From Pseudoxanthomonas sp. X-1 (GTDB lineage: Bacteria; Pseudomonadota; Gammaproteobacteria; Xanthomonadales; Xanthomonadaceae): DNA of 64,000 nucleotides. Made by a program: the position numbers and the translations under genes. Where the stretch lies: the NCBI RefSeq assembly GCF_020042665.1, contig NZ_CP083376.1:2268001-2332000 (forward strand), given 5' to 3'. The notes beneath the pieces are model-generated. The model was not told the DNA's origin. It searched no databases and was given only the letters and a program-made list of their open reading frames with translations. Below are positions 9,001 to 16,380 of the stretch, one piece after another. Within the stretch, counting starts at the first letter, position 1. Every line of letters begins with the position of its first letter.

Positions 9001-9008
9001 GGAATCCG

Positions 9009-10262
9009 ATGGACGCTGCCCCCGTACCCGACTTCCGCTCCACCGAATTCCTGCGCGGCCACATCGCGCAGACGATGGCCTTCTACCACCCGCGCGCGAT
9101 CGATCCGGCCGGCGGCTTCTTCCAGTACTTCAAGGACGACGGCACCGTCTACGACGCCGGCCATCGCCACCTGGTCAGCAGCACGCGCTTCGTCTTCAAC
9201 TACGCCATGGCCTGGCGCGAGTTCGAGCTTCCCGAGTACCGCGAGGCGATGCTGCACGGCCTGCGCTACCTGCGCCAGGTGCACCGCAACCCGGCCAACG
9301 GCGGCTATGTCTGGACCCTGCGCGACGGCGTGCCGGAGGACACCACCAACCACTGCTACGGCGTGGCCTTCGTGCTGCTGGCCTACGCCTGCGGGCTGAA
9401 GGCCGGCGTGGAAGAGGCGCGTGGCTGGATGGACGAGACCTGGGACCTGCTCGAGCAGCGCTTCTGGGAGGCCGGCCCCGGCCTGTACCGCGACGAGGCC
9501 GACGCCGACTGGAACTTCAGCCCATACCGCGGCCAGAACGCCAACATGCACATGTGCGAGGCCATGCTCGCCGCCTGGCAGGCCAGCGGCGAGCGCCGCT
9601 ACCTAGACCGCGCCCTGCTGCTGGCCGACCACATGACCCGCCGCCAGGCGGCCAAGGCCGGCGGCCTGGTGTGGGAGCACTACGACACCGACTGGAACGT
9701 GGACTGGGAATACAACAAGGACAATCCCAAGCACCTGTTCCGCCCCTGGGGCTTCCAGCCCGGCCACCAGACCGAATGGGCCAAGCTGCTGCTGATCCTG
9801 GACCGCGAGCTGGACGGCGGCATCGACTGGCTGGTGCCGACCGCGCGCCACCTGTTCGACACCGCCGTGGCGCGCAGCTGGGACGATAAGCGCGGTGGGC
9901 TGTACTACGGCTTCGCGCCCCTGGTGACGCCGCTGCCCGCCGACAGCGGCGACATCGCACAGCAACCCACCCAGGTCTGCGACGACGACAAGTACTTCTG
10001 GGTGCAGGCCGAAAGCCTGGCCGCCGCCGCCCTGATCGCCCTGCGCACGGGCGATGCGAGCTACTGGGACTGGTACGACCGCCTGTGGCGGTTCTCGTGG
10101 GCGCACATGATCGACCATGCCTATGGCGCCTGGTACCGCATCCTGGATGCGGACAACCGCAAGTACAGCGACGAGAAGAGCCCGGCCGGCAAGACCGACT
10201 ACCACACCATGGGCGCCTGCTACGAAGTCATGGACCAGCTGCGCACCCACGGCGCCGGCTGA
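9009..10262 (+). CDS. AGE-family epimerase/isomerase, probable D-mannose isomerase
   Basis: This 417-residue protein belongs to the N-acylglucosamine 2-epimerase ((alpha/alpha)6-barrel) family, whose members interconvert GlcNAc/ManNAc, cellobiose epimers, or mannose/fructose. Visible motifs are the STRFVFNYA helix near residue 58, NHCYGVAFVLLAYA (about 115-128), QNANMHMCEAMLAAW (about 177-191), FRPWGFQPGHQTEWAKLLL (about 247) and DYHTMGACYEVM at the C-terminus, which contain the conserved catalytic histidines. The WGFQPGHQTEWAKL and KSPAGKTDYH forms resemble bacterial mannose isomerases more than renin-binding-protein-type epimerases. The upstream fructokinase, with 8 bp between the genes, supports a mannose to fructose-6-phosphate route. 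No transporter is linked. Confidence 0.85.
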   Translation: MDAAPVPDFRSTEFLRGHIAQTMAFYHPRAIDPAGGFFQYFKDDGTVYDAGHRHLVSSTRFVFNYAMAWREFELPEYREAMLHGLRYLRQVHRNPANGGYVWTLRDGVPEDTTNHCYGVAFVLLAYACGLKAGVEEARGWMDETWDLLEQRFWEAGPGLYRDEADADWNFSPYRGQNANMHMCEAMLAAWQASGERRYLDRALLLADHMTRRQAAKAGGLVWEHYDTDWNVDWEYNKDNPKHLFRPWGFQPGHQTEWAKLLLILDRELDGGIDWLVPTARHLFDTAVARSWDDKRGGLYYGFAPLVTPLPADSGDIAQQPTQVCDDDKYFWVQAESLAAAALIALRTGDASYWDWYDRLWRFSWAHMIDHAYGAWYRILDADNRKYSDEKSPAGKTDYHTMGACYEVMDQLRTHGAG

Positions 10263-10282
10263 TCCGCGGCCGGGTCGCTTCC

Positions 10283-10477
10283 CTAGCGCTCGCAGAAGCC
10301 GGTCGGATGCCAGGCGCCGCCCGGGACGATGGCCGGCGCACCTTGCGGCGCCAGAATGAGGACCAGGTTGCGGCGTCCATGTGGCATGGCCTGCAGATGC
10401 GGGCCCGCGGTCACGATGTAGGTCTGCCCCGCAGCGAGCACCCGTCGATCAGTCGGCGTTTCAATGCGATGGCCCGG
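10283..10477 (-). pseudogene. C-terminal gene fragment abutting the ssrA 3' end
   Basis: On the minus strand 64 codons are open and end at TAG (10285-10283). They read with natural-protein composition (RRVLAAGQTYIVTAGPHLQ ... PGGAWHPTGFCER at the very end). No start codon with a ribosome-binding site precedes it. Upstream lies only the tmRNA terminator and then the tmRNA 3' end at 10533, so if it was a gene its N-terminal part is missing. I do not recognise the family. The position next to the ssrA 3' end, a common integration site, suggests a remnant left after insertion or excision. It could also be a chance open frame. Confidence 0.35.
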
Positions 10478-10480
10478 AAA

Positions 10481-10507
10481 CGAAGAAGGCCGCCCTCGCA
10501 GGCGGCC
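10481..10507 (-). terminator. Terminator of tmRNA transcription (minus strand)
   Basis: A 7-bp stem GGCCGCC/GGCGGCC (10488-10494 with 10501-10507) lies 26 bases beyond the mature tmRNA 3' end. On the minus strand it is followed by TTCTTCG. Confidence 0.75.
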
Positions 10508-10532
10508 CGACTCGTTGAATCCTTCAAGTGTT

Positions 10533-10886
10533 TGGTGGAGGTGGGGGGAATTGAACCCCCGTCCGAAGGCACTCCATGCCCGGTACTACATGCTTAGCTC
10601 ACCGTTGGATCTCGCCCCGGAGCAGCACGGCGTGCGAAGCGCACCCCAGGACCAGCCTGTTTTGGTTAAGCGATGACTGACAGGCAGCCGTCAACGCCGG
10701 TTCCGTGATAATGACCCTACATCCACGAGCACGGGCACAAGTGGGTTCGGGGCTTACGCCTTAAGCGGCGAGAGCGTAGTTGTCGTCGTTGGCAACTATG
10801 ATTTTGCCGCTGGATTTACGAGGAAAGCTGCCCCCTCGGCATGCACCAGACAATTTCGCAACCCCCGTCGAAGCCAGTGCACCCCC
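10533..10886 (-). ncRNA. ssrA: Transfer-messenger RNA (tmRNA)
   Basis: The minus strand encodes a one-piece tmRNA of about 354 nt, which rescues stalled ribosomes by trans-translation with SmpB. The 5' end (GGGGGTG at 10886-10880) pairs with CACCTCC next to the encoded ACCA 3' end (10543-10533), giving the 7-bp acceptor stem. A T-arm GGGTTCAATTCCC-type sequence lies just inside. The conserved 5' stretch GGCTTCGACGGGGG is present. The tag frame sits at 10793-10761. smpB lies 2.7 kb away on the same strand, separated by one plus-strand gene. Confidence 0.96.
10761..10793 (-). other. tmRNA proteolysis-tag reading frame (ANDDNYALAA)
   Basis: Within ssrA the resume codon GCC at 10793 starts A-N-D-D-N-Y-A-L-A-A followed by TAA (10763-10761). 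The LAA end is the degron read by ClpXP and ClpAP. Confidence 0.95.
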
Positions 10887-11043
10887 GGTTCGAACTGGGT
10901 CGGAAGATCGTTCCGATGCATCCAGTGTAGGGGCGCAGGACACCGGTCACAAGGCGTGCGACGCGGCCCGGTTAGCCTGCGGTGGCCTGACCGCACCGGC
11001 CCAGCGCCGGCGTTGGCATGGAAATCCCCGGCAGGAGACGCGC

Positions 11044-13488
11044 ATGGCCCGCAAGCCCCCGGCCCGCAAGGCCGCCCCGTCCACGTCCTCGACCCGGCGC
11101 AAGGGCGCCGCCGCCAGCAAGGCCGCGGCCGCCCCGCCGGAGACGCCGCTGGCGCGCAGCGGCTACATGGCCGGCGCCCAGGGCAAGGCGATGACCGTGG
11201 TCTACATCCACGGCATCGGCAACAAGCCGCCGGCCGAGGTGCTGCGCTGCCAGTGGGACCAGGCCCTGTTCGGCCGGGCGATGGGCGAGCGCACGCGCAT
11301 GGCCTACTGGGTGGACCGCAAGCGCTATCCGGTGCCCGAGGCCGGCACCTGCAGCGATCGCGACGAGGGCCCGACCATCAGCCAGGCCGAGCAGCGCGTG
11401 CTGTCCGCCTTCGGCCTGCCGCCGGCCGGGGGCGATCTGCATGCGCTGGTCGATGCGCTGGCGCAGACCCCGCAGCAGCGCGCCCAGCTGGAAGCGGTGC
11501 TGGACCAGGTCCAGGACGGTGCGGCGCTCGAGGCCACCGCCGGTCCCGGCGCGCGCGGCCTGTGGTCGGGGCTGAACGAGATCCTGCTGCGGCTGGTCTC
11601 GGCCGCGCTGCTGCAGGATGTGCACGATTTCTTCTTCGTCCCGGCGCGGCGCGCGGCGATGGAGGACAGCCTGCGCGAGCGGCTGCTGTCCGGCGGCGGG
11701 CCGTTCGTCGTGGTGGCCCACAGCCAGGGCTCGATGATCGCCTACGAGGTGCTGCGCAAGCTCAAGGCCAGCCAGTGCGATGTCGCGCTGCTGCTGACCA
11801 TCGGCTCGCCGCTGGGGCTGCCGGCGGTGCGCAGCATGTTCAAGCAGGACATCAAGCAGAAGAAGCTGCCGTTCCCGCCGTGCGTGCGCGCCTGGTTCAA
11901 TGTCGCCGACCGCCGCGATCCGGTCGCGCTGGATGCCGACCTGTCCGACGACATCGCCGGCGCCGACGGCCGCTTCAGCAACTACGCCGCGCCGGGCATC
12001 AACCCGGACGGGCCGCGCAATCCGCATTCGGGCTCTGGCTACCTGTCCATCGCGCAGGTGCGCAGCCGGGTCCGCGACGTGGTGGGGGCCGGCTTCGACC
12101 AGCCGGTGACCAGCACCGTGGTGCTCAAGGACCTGTCCGACCGGATGGAGGCGAGGGGTGGGGCGACGCGGCACGAGGTGCTGATCGAACTGGACCAGCT
12201 GCCCTCCGGCCTGCGCCCGGCCGAGGTCAAGGCGGACCTGGTGGCGCGGATCCGGGCGCTCGCCGGCCCGCAGACCGGGCTGTCGGGGGAGGCACTGGAC
12301 GAGAAGCTCGTGCTGGAGGACACGCTCGACCGCTTCGTGTCGGCGCAGCTGACGCGTTTCGAGATCGAATCGCTGCGCAACGACTTCAAGGCGCTGAGCT
12401 TCAAGCGGCTATGGCGCGACGCGGGCAAGCGGGCGCTGCTGGACCGCTCGCGCAGCGTGATCCAGGCCGACGCCGCGCAGAGCGCCTATCACGCGCTGGG
12501 GCAAGGCATCGGCTGGGCGGTGCTGGACACCGGGATCGCCGCCGGCCATCCGCACTTCTACCAGGCCGGCAAGCGCGACCTGGTGCCGGCGCAGTGGGAC
12601 TGCACGGTGCGCGGCGCGCCGAAGCTGTTGCGGCGCGCGGACGGACGCGCCTTCACCCACATGGACCGCAGCGGGCACGGCACGCATGTGGCCGGCATCA
12701 TCGCCGGGCAGTGCAGCGCGCCGTATCCGGGGCAGGACGGTGGAGCGAAGGTCGCGTTCACCGCGATCGCGCCGCAGGCGCAGCTGTACGGCTTCAAGGT
12801 GCTCGACGATGAAGGACGCGGGCGCGATTCGTGGATCATCAAGGCGATCCAGCAGGTCGCCAGGATCAACGACGAGGCCGGGCAGCTGGTGATCCACGGC
12901 GTCAACCTGAGCCTGGGCGGCTGGTTCGATGCAGAAAGCTATGGCTGCGGCTTCACCCCGCTGTGCAACGAGCTGCGCCGGCTGTGGCGGCAGGGCGTGG
13001 TGGTGGTGCTGGCGGCCGGCAACGAGGGCCTGGCCTGGCTGGTCCAGCAGGACGGCGTGCCGCTGGCGGCCAACATGGACATGACCATCGGCGACCCGGC
13101 CAACCTGCAGGAGGCCATCGCGGTGGGATCGGTGCACAAGACCAATCCGCACAGCTACGGCGTGTCGTACTTCTCCTCCAAGGGCCCGACGGCCGACGGG
13201 CGCTGCAAGCCGGACGTGGTGGCCCCGGGCGAGAAGATCATCTCGGCGCACTACGACTACCGCCTGCGCGAGCCGTCCACCTGGATGCTGGAAATGAGCG
13301 GCACCAGCATGGCCGCCCCGCACGTGTCCGGGCTGGTGGCCGGCTTCCTGTCGGTGCGGCGCGAGTTCATCGGCGCGCCCGACCGGGTCAAGGCGCTGCT
13401 GATGGCGCACTGCACCGACCTCGGACGCGATCGCTACATGCAGGGCTGCGGCGTGCCCAACCTGGTCAAGATGCTGGCGGCGACCTAG
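11044..13488 (+). CDS. Fusion of an alpha/beta hydrolase with a subtilisin-like (S8) serine protease
   Basis: This 814-residue protein has two complete serine-hydrolase modules. After an Ala/Lys/Pro-rich tail (residues 1-45) comes an alpha/beta hydrolase with oxyanion motif IHGIGN (His about 56) and nucleophile elbow AHSQGS (Ser about 227), where a later NVADRRDPV and NPHSGSG could give the acid and His. A charged linker (about 330-485) leads to a peptidase S8 domain with Asp495 (AVLDTGI), His545 (SGHGTHVAG), Asn660 (LAAGNEG) and Ser755 (SGTSMAAPH), the full catalytic set. There is no signal peptide, so it is probably cytosolic. I chose the ATG at 11044 (GGAGACG upstream); the longer frame would run into ssrA. 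The substrate is unknown. Confidence 0.85.
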   Translation: MARKPPARKAAPSTSSTRRKGAAASKAAAAPPETPLARSGYMAGAQGKAMTVVYIHGIGNKPPAEVLRCQWDQALFGRAMGERTRMAYWVDRKRYPVPEAGTCSDRDEGPTISQAEQRVLSAFGLPPAGGDLHALVDALAQTPQQRAQLEAVLDQVQDGAALEATAGPGARGLWSGLNEILLRLVSAALLQDVHDFFFVPARRAAMEDSLRERLLSGGGPFVVVAHSQGSMIAYEVLRKLKASQCDVALLLTIGSPLGLPAVRSMFKQDIKQKKLPFPPCVRAWFNVADRRDPVALDADLSDDIAGADGRFSNYAAPGINPDGPRNPHSGSGYLSIAQVRSRVRDVVGAGFDQPVTSTVVLKDLSDRMEARGGATRHEVLIELDQLPSGLRPAEVKADLVARIRALAGPQTGLSGEALDEKLVLEDTLDRFVSAQLTRFEIESLRNDFKALSFKRLWRDAGKRALLDRSRSVIQADAAQSAYHALGQGIGWAVLDTGIAAGHPHFYQAGKRDLVPAQWDCTVRGAPKLLRRADGRAFTHMDRSGHGTHVAGIIAGQCSAPYPGQDGGAKVAFTAIAPQAQLYGFKVLDDEGRGRDSWIIKAIQQVARINDEAGQLVIHGVNLSLGGWFDAESYGCGFTPLCNELRRLWRQGVVVVLAAGNEGLAWLVQQDGVPLAANMDMTIGDPANLQEAIAVGSVHKTNPHSYGVSYFSSKGPTADGRCKPDVVAPGEKIISAHYDYRLREPSTWMLEMSGTSMAAPHVSGLVAGFLSVRREFIGAPDRVKALLMAHCTDLGRDRYMQGCGVPNLVKMLAAT

Positions 13489-13509
13489 GCTGCCGGAAGC
13501 GCTCGCTTG

Positions 13510-13540
13510 GCGAAAAGAGCGGGGCGGAACACCGCCCCCG
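13510..13540 (-). terminator. Candidate terminator of smpB (minus strand)
   Basis: Stem GGGGCGG/CCGCCCC (13521-13527 with 13532-13538), followed on the minus strand by GCTCTTTT. It lies between the convergent stops of the hydrolase-protease gene and smpB. Confidence 0.6.
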
Positions 13541-13551
13541 GCTGCCGGGCC

Positions 13552-14046
13552 TCAGGCGTCGCGGTTGTGCCGGCGCATCACGCGCTGCTTGTCGCGCGCC
13601 CACTCGCGGTCCTTCTCCGAGGCGCGCTTGTCGTGGGTCTGCTTGCCCTTGGCCAGCGCCAGCTCCAGCTTGACCTTGTTGCCCTTCCAGTACATCGCGG
13701 TGGGGATCAGGGTGTAGCCGTCGCGCTCGACCTTGCCGATCAGCGAATCGATCTCGCGCCGATGCAGCAGCAGCTTGCGGGTGCGGCGGTCGTCGGCGAC
13801 GACGTGGGTGGAGGCCTGGATCAGCGGGGTGAACTGCGCGCCGAACAGGAACAGCTCGCCTTGACGCACCACCGCGTAGCTTTCGCCGATGTTGGCGCGG
13901 CCGGCGCGGATCGATTTCAGCTCCCAGCCCTGCAGCGACAATCCGGCCTCCATGCGCTGTTCGAGGTGGTACTCGTGGCGCGCGCGCTTGTTCAGCGCGA
14001 TGGTGCCCGTGCTGTTTGCTTTATCCTTGTCCGACTTCTTTGCCAT
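13552..14046 (-). CDS. smpB: SsrA-binding protein SmpB
   Basis: SmpB binds the tRNA-like domain of tmRNA and delivers it to stalled ribosomes. The 164-residue protein shows the OB-fold motifs [32 protein letters not shown] and NIGESYAVV, then [14 protein letters not shown], and the basic C-terminal tail [23 protein letters not shown] that inserts into the mRNA channel. Length is normal. The start at 14046 (MAKKSDKDK) fits the family; longer in-frame starts lie inside the divergent ratA gene. It points away from ratA, with 72 bp between their starts. Confidence 0.97.
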   Translation of the reverse strand: MAKKSDKDKANSTGTIALNKRARHEYHLEQRMEAGLSLQGWELKSIRAGRANIGESYAVVRQGELFLFGAQFTPLIQASTHVVADDRRTRKLLLHRREIDSLIGKVERDGYTLIPTAMYWKGNKVKLELALAKGKQTHDKRASEKDREWARDKQRVMRRHNRDA

Positions 14047-14118
14047 CCGTCCATTGTCGCCGATGGAGCCGGTCGGGGCGAGCCCGCCCCGTTCTCCGCT
14101 CCTCGCACCCCCTACACG

Positions 14119-14547
14119 ATGCCCACCATCCGCCGCAGCGCCCTGGTCGAACATCCGGCCGAGTACATGTTCGATCTGGTCAACGACGTCCGCGCGTATC
14201 CGCGCCGCTTCAGCTGGTGCGACCGGGCCGAGGTGATTTCCGCCGACGAGGACCACATGGTGGCGCGGCTGGACCTGGGCCTGGGCGCGCTGCGCACCTG
14301 GTTCACCACCGAGAACACGCTCGAGCGCCCGCGGCGCATCGACATGCAGCTCAAGGATGGTCCGTTCCGCAGGCTGCACGGGCTGTGGGAGTTCCAGGCG
14401 CTGGGCGAGGGCACCAGCAAGGTCAGCCTGACGCTGGAGTTCGAACCGTCCAGCCGCCTGCTGGGGCCGGCGTTCACGCTGGGGTTCCAGAGCCTGGCCG
14501 ATCGCATGGTGGACGATTTCGTGCGCACCGCCGACCGCGGCGATTGA
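14119..14547 (+). CDS. ratA: RatA/Coq10-type START-domain protein
   Basis: This 142-residue protein is a complete member of the polyketide cyclase/START family that includes E. coli RatA and mitochondrial Coq10. It begins [34 protein letters not shown], the typical start with the ligand-gate motif, and ends [15 protein letters not shown]. Family members are linked to ubiquinone function; E. coli RatA has also been reported as an inhibitor of 70S ribosome assembly. It sits between smpB (divergent) and ratB (4 bases downstream), the standard order in gammaproteobacteria. Despite the Rat name it is probably not a true toxin. Confidence 0.93.
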   Translation: MPTIRRSALVEHPAEYMFDLVNDVRAYPRRFSWCDRAEVISADEDHMVARLDLGLGALRTWFTTENTLERPRRIDMQLKDGPFRRLHGLWEFQALGEGTSKVSLTLEFEPSSRLLGPAFTLGFQSLADRMVDDFVRTADRGD

Positions 14548-14551
14548 GGCG

Positions 14552-14806
14552 ATGAAGATCGAGGTGGTGCTGGCCTGGCCGCGGCATTACCGCGCCGCGA
14601 CGCTGGACCTGCCCGAGGGCGCCTGCGTGGCCGATGCGCTGCGCGAGGCCCGGCTACAAGGCCAGGACCAGGCCACGGGCGTGGCGGTGTTCGGCGTGCA
14701 GGCCACGCCGCAGACGCCATTGCACGCGGGCGATCGGGTGGAGCTGCTGCGCCCGCTGCAGGTCGATCCGAAGGACGCCCGCCGGCGCCGCGCGGCGACG
14801 CCCTAG
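14552..14806 (+). CDS. RnfH/RatB ubiquitin-fold protein
   Basis: This 84-residue protein of the RnfH family (beta-grasp, ubiquitin-like fold, UPF0125) starts [33 protein letters not shown] and ends with the family's [24 protein letters not shown]. Its role is not established; it is nearly always next to ratA. The start codon follows the ratA stop by 4 bases, so translation is probably coupled. It converges on bamE, with a 21-bp gap between stops. Confidence 0.93.
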   Translation: MKIEVVLAWPRHYRAATLDLPEGACVADALREARLQGQDQATGVAVFGVQATPQTPLHAGDRVELLRPLQVDPKDARRRRAATP

Positions 14807-14827
14807 GGCGATGCGCTCAGGCGCGGA

Positions 14828-15223
14828 TCAGCCGCCGCCTTTCTTCTTCTTGTCCTTGGCCAGGTTGGGGCCGAACTGGCGCATGCTGTTGCGGGCCAGT
14901 TCCTCGTCCTGGTTGGGGAAGTAGTCGCCTTCCCACTTGCTGACCGCATCGCCATCGAAGAACACGGTGAAGTTCTTCATCTGGGTGCGGCCCAGGCGGT
15001 CGGTGCGCTCGGTGGCGGTGTAGTCCCAGCGCTGGGCATGGAAGGGGTCGGCCACCGACGGGGTGCCCAGCAGGGCCAGGACCTGCTGCTTGCTCTGGCC
15101 CACGGCCAGCTTGTCCACGTCCTGCTGGCGCAGCAGGTTGCCCTGGTAGATCGGCTGCTTGTAGATGATGCCGCAACCGGAAGTGGCCAGGCCAAGGGCG
15201 GCGATAAGCAGGAATTTGCGCAT
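14828..15223 (-). CDS. bamE: Outer membrane protein assembly factor BamE (lipoprotein)
   Basis: BamE is the small lipoprotein of the BAM complex that folds beta-barrel proteins into the outer membrane. The 131-residue precursor has a signal peptide with lipobox ATSGC (Cys about 17), then YKQPIYQGNLLRQQDVDKLAVGQSKQQVLALLGTPSVADPF, the SmpA/OmlA fold signature. A Lys-rich tail KDKKKKGGG ends it. I use the ATG at 15223 because it yields a short normal signal peptide; the frame extends upstream to 15280 but into the fur promoter region. It diverges from fur, as in other gammaproteobacteria. Confidence 0.95.
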   Translation of the reverse strand: MRKFLLIAALGLATSGCGIIYKQPIYQGNLLRQQDVDKLAVGQSKQQVLALLGTPSVADPFHAQRWDYTATERTDRLGRTQMKNFTVFFDGDAVSKWEGDYFPNQDEELARNSMRQFGPNLAKDKKKKGGG

Positions 15224-15339
15224 GAAGGACGGGTCTGCGAAGGTCGGGAACAAGCACGCCGATGATACACTGCGCCGCATCGCCGCGACCCAACCGCAAG
15301 GCAGCTGGCGTTAAACCGCCAATGAATGGGAGCCCTACG

Positions 15340-15744
15340 ATGGAATCGCTCGATCTGCGCAAGGTCGGCCTGAAGGTCACGCATCCGCGCCTGCGCATCC
15401 TGGCGCTGCTGGAAGAAGCCAAGCCGCGCCACATGACCGCCGAGGACATCTACCGCGCGCTGATGGGCGTGGGCGATGAGATCGGCCTGGCCACGGTCTA
15501 CCGGGTGCTGACCCAGTTCGAGGCCGCCGGCCTGGTGCTGAAGCACAACTTCGAGGGCGGCCAGGCCGTCTACGAGCTGGACCGCGGCGAACACCACGAC
15601 CACATGGTCGACATCGATACCGGCAAGGTCATCGAGTTCTCCAGCGACGAGATCGAGGCGCTGCAGGAGAAGATCGCCGCCGAGCACGGTTACGAGATCG
15701 AGGAACACTCGCTGGTGCTGTACGTGCGCAAGAAGCGCAAGTAA
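15340..15744 (+). CDS. fur: Ferric uptake regulator Fur
   Basis: Fur represses iron-acquisition genes when loaded with Fe(II). The 134-residue protein has the N-terminal winged helix (LRKVGLKVTHPRLRILALLEEA, then DIYRALMGVGDEIGLATVYRVLTQFEAAGLV) and the dimerisation/metal domain with the His-rich GEHHDHMVDIDTGKVIEF (about residues 86-103). Lengths and spacing match gammaproteobacterial Fur rather than Zur or PerR. The CXXC motif seen in E. coli Fur is not present, as in other xanthomonad Fur proteins. The ATG at 15340 follows GGGAGCC; the 26-residue upstream extension is not family-like. A strong terminator follows. Confidence 0.95.
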   Translation: MESLDLRKVGLKVTHPRLRILALLEEAKPRHMTAEDIYRALMGVGDEIGLATVYRVLTQFEAAGLVLKHNFEGGQAVYELDRGEHHDHMVDIDTGKVIEFSSDEIEALQEKIAAEHGYEIEEHSLVLYVRKKRK

Positions 15745-15765
15745 GCCGCCTGCGGGATGGGTTTG

Positions 15766-15793
15766 AAGGCCGGGGCATCCCGGCCTTTTTTTT
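15766..15793 (+). terminator. Rho-independent terminator after fur
   Basis: Perfect 9-bp stem AAGGCCGGG/CCCGGCCTT with loop GCAT, followed by a run of T. Confidence 0.95.
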
Positions 15794-15836
15794 GGTCGTT
15801 CTCGATTGGGGGCGCCTCTCCCGGGCGCTGCGGCCT

Positions 15837-15858
15837 CGGAAGGGCAGCGGTCCGGCGG
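15837..15858. repeat. Copy 2 of the 22-bp repeat (copy 1 at 2397-2418)
   Basis: Exact 22-base match to the copy after rplI, again shortly past an intrinsic terminator, in the same orientation. Confidence 0.6.
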
Positions 15859-16119
15859 GCGGCGTCCGTTTTTCCCTCCATCAGGGCATCCTGACCCGAT
15901 TAGGGCGCTCGGCGTCCTGTCTCGCTCGTCACGGTCACCGCCTGCCGGCCCGCTGCCGCGCACTTCATGTCGGGGACTTCGGGTCGAACCCCGAACGGAG
16001 TCCTGCTTCGTCAGCCGCTGGCCTCGGCCTGGCCGGTTAGGTCGAGCGCGAGCCTGGACGGTGCGCGTGCCGCGTCAGGTGCAATCAGTCCTTGCGGAAT
16101 GCCGACCCCATTCTCCCGG

Positions 16120-16182
16120 GGGAGCCGCCATGGCGGCGATGGGCTCTACCGGGAAGGCCTCATCGCCGCCATAGGGGCTCCC
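16120..16182. repeat. Palindromic intergenic repeat (long-stem hairpin)
   Basis: Two 22-base arms (16120-16141 and 16161-16182) are inverted repeats. The inner 12 bases ATGGCGGCGATG and CATCGCCGCCAT are perfectly complementary, and the outer GGGAGCC/GGCTCCC also pair. The loop region GGCTCTACCGGGAAGGCCT resembles the centre of the GGGAGCG...CGATG-type palindromes that I recall as highly repeated between genes of Xanthomonas and Lysobacter relatives. It is a stem-loop repeat, not a terminator (no T tract). Confidence 0.75.
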
Positions 16183-16380
16183 ACCGAAGCATGAGGTGCG
16201 GTCAAGCCGCTTCCAGCCCGGAGCCAGCCGTAGGTGGGGACCTGGCCGAGACGCCGCGCCCGGCGGGGGGCGACTGGTCGGCGGAGTCGGCTTTTCGCCA
16301 CGCCGGCTCATCGCGTCGATCAGCCCGCGCCCTCACTTAAGGCGAAGAACCCACTTTTCCTGGCCGCATCCAGGGGCGCG

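Larger units (their letters stand above)
15794..16380. other. 587-bp gene-free gap between fur and recN, repeat-bearing
   Basis: No convincing gene. It holds the second copy of a 22-bp repeat (15837-15858), a large palindromic repeat (16120-16182) and a small hairpin near 15978-15995 (TTCGGG/CCCGAA) whose loop resembles a tRNA T-arm but has no tRNA around it. Several short open frames on both strands have no family resemblance, no ribosome-binding sites and mutually overlapping frames. Base composition is lower in third-position GC bias than the neighbouring genes, consistent with non-coding repeat-derived DNA. Confidence 0.6.

Noticed and set aside
15970..16010. tRNA T-arm-like hairpin (TTCGGG ... 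CCCGAA)
   Set aside because: No acceptor, D-arm or anticodon arm can be placed around it on either strand.
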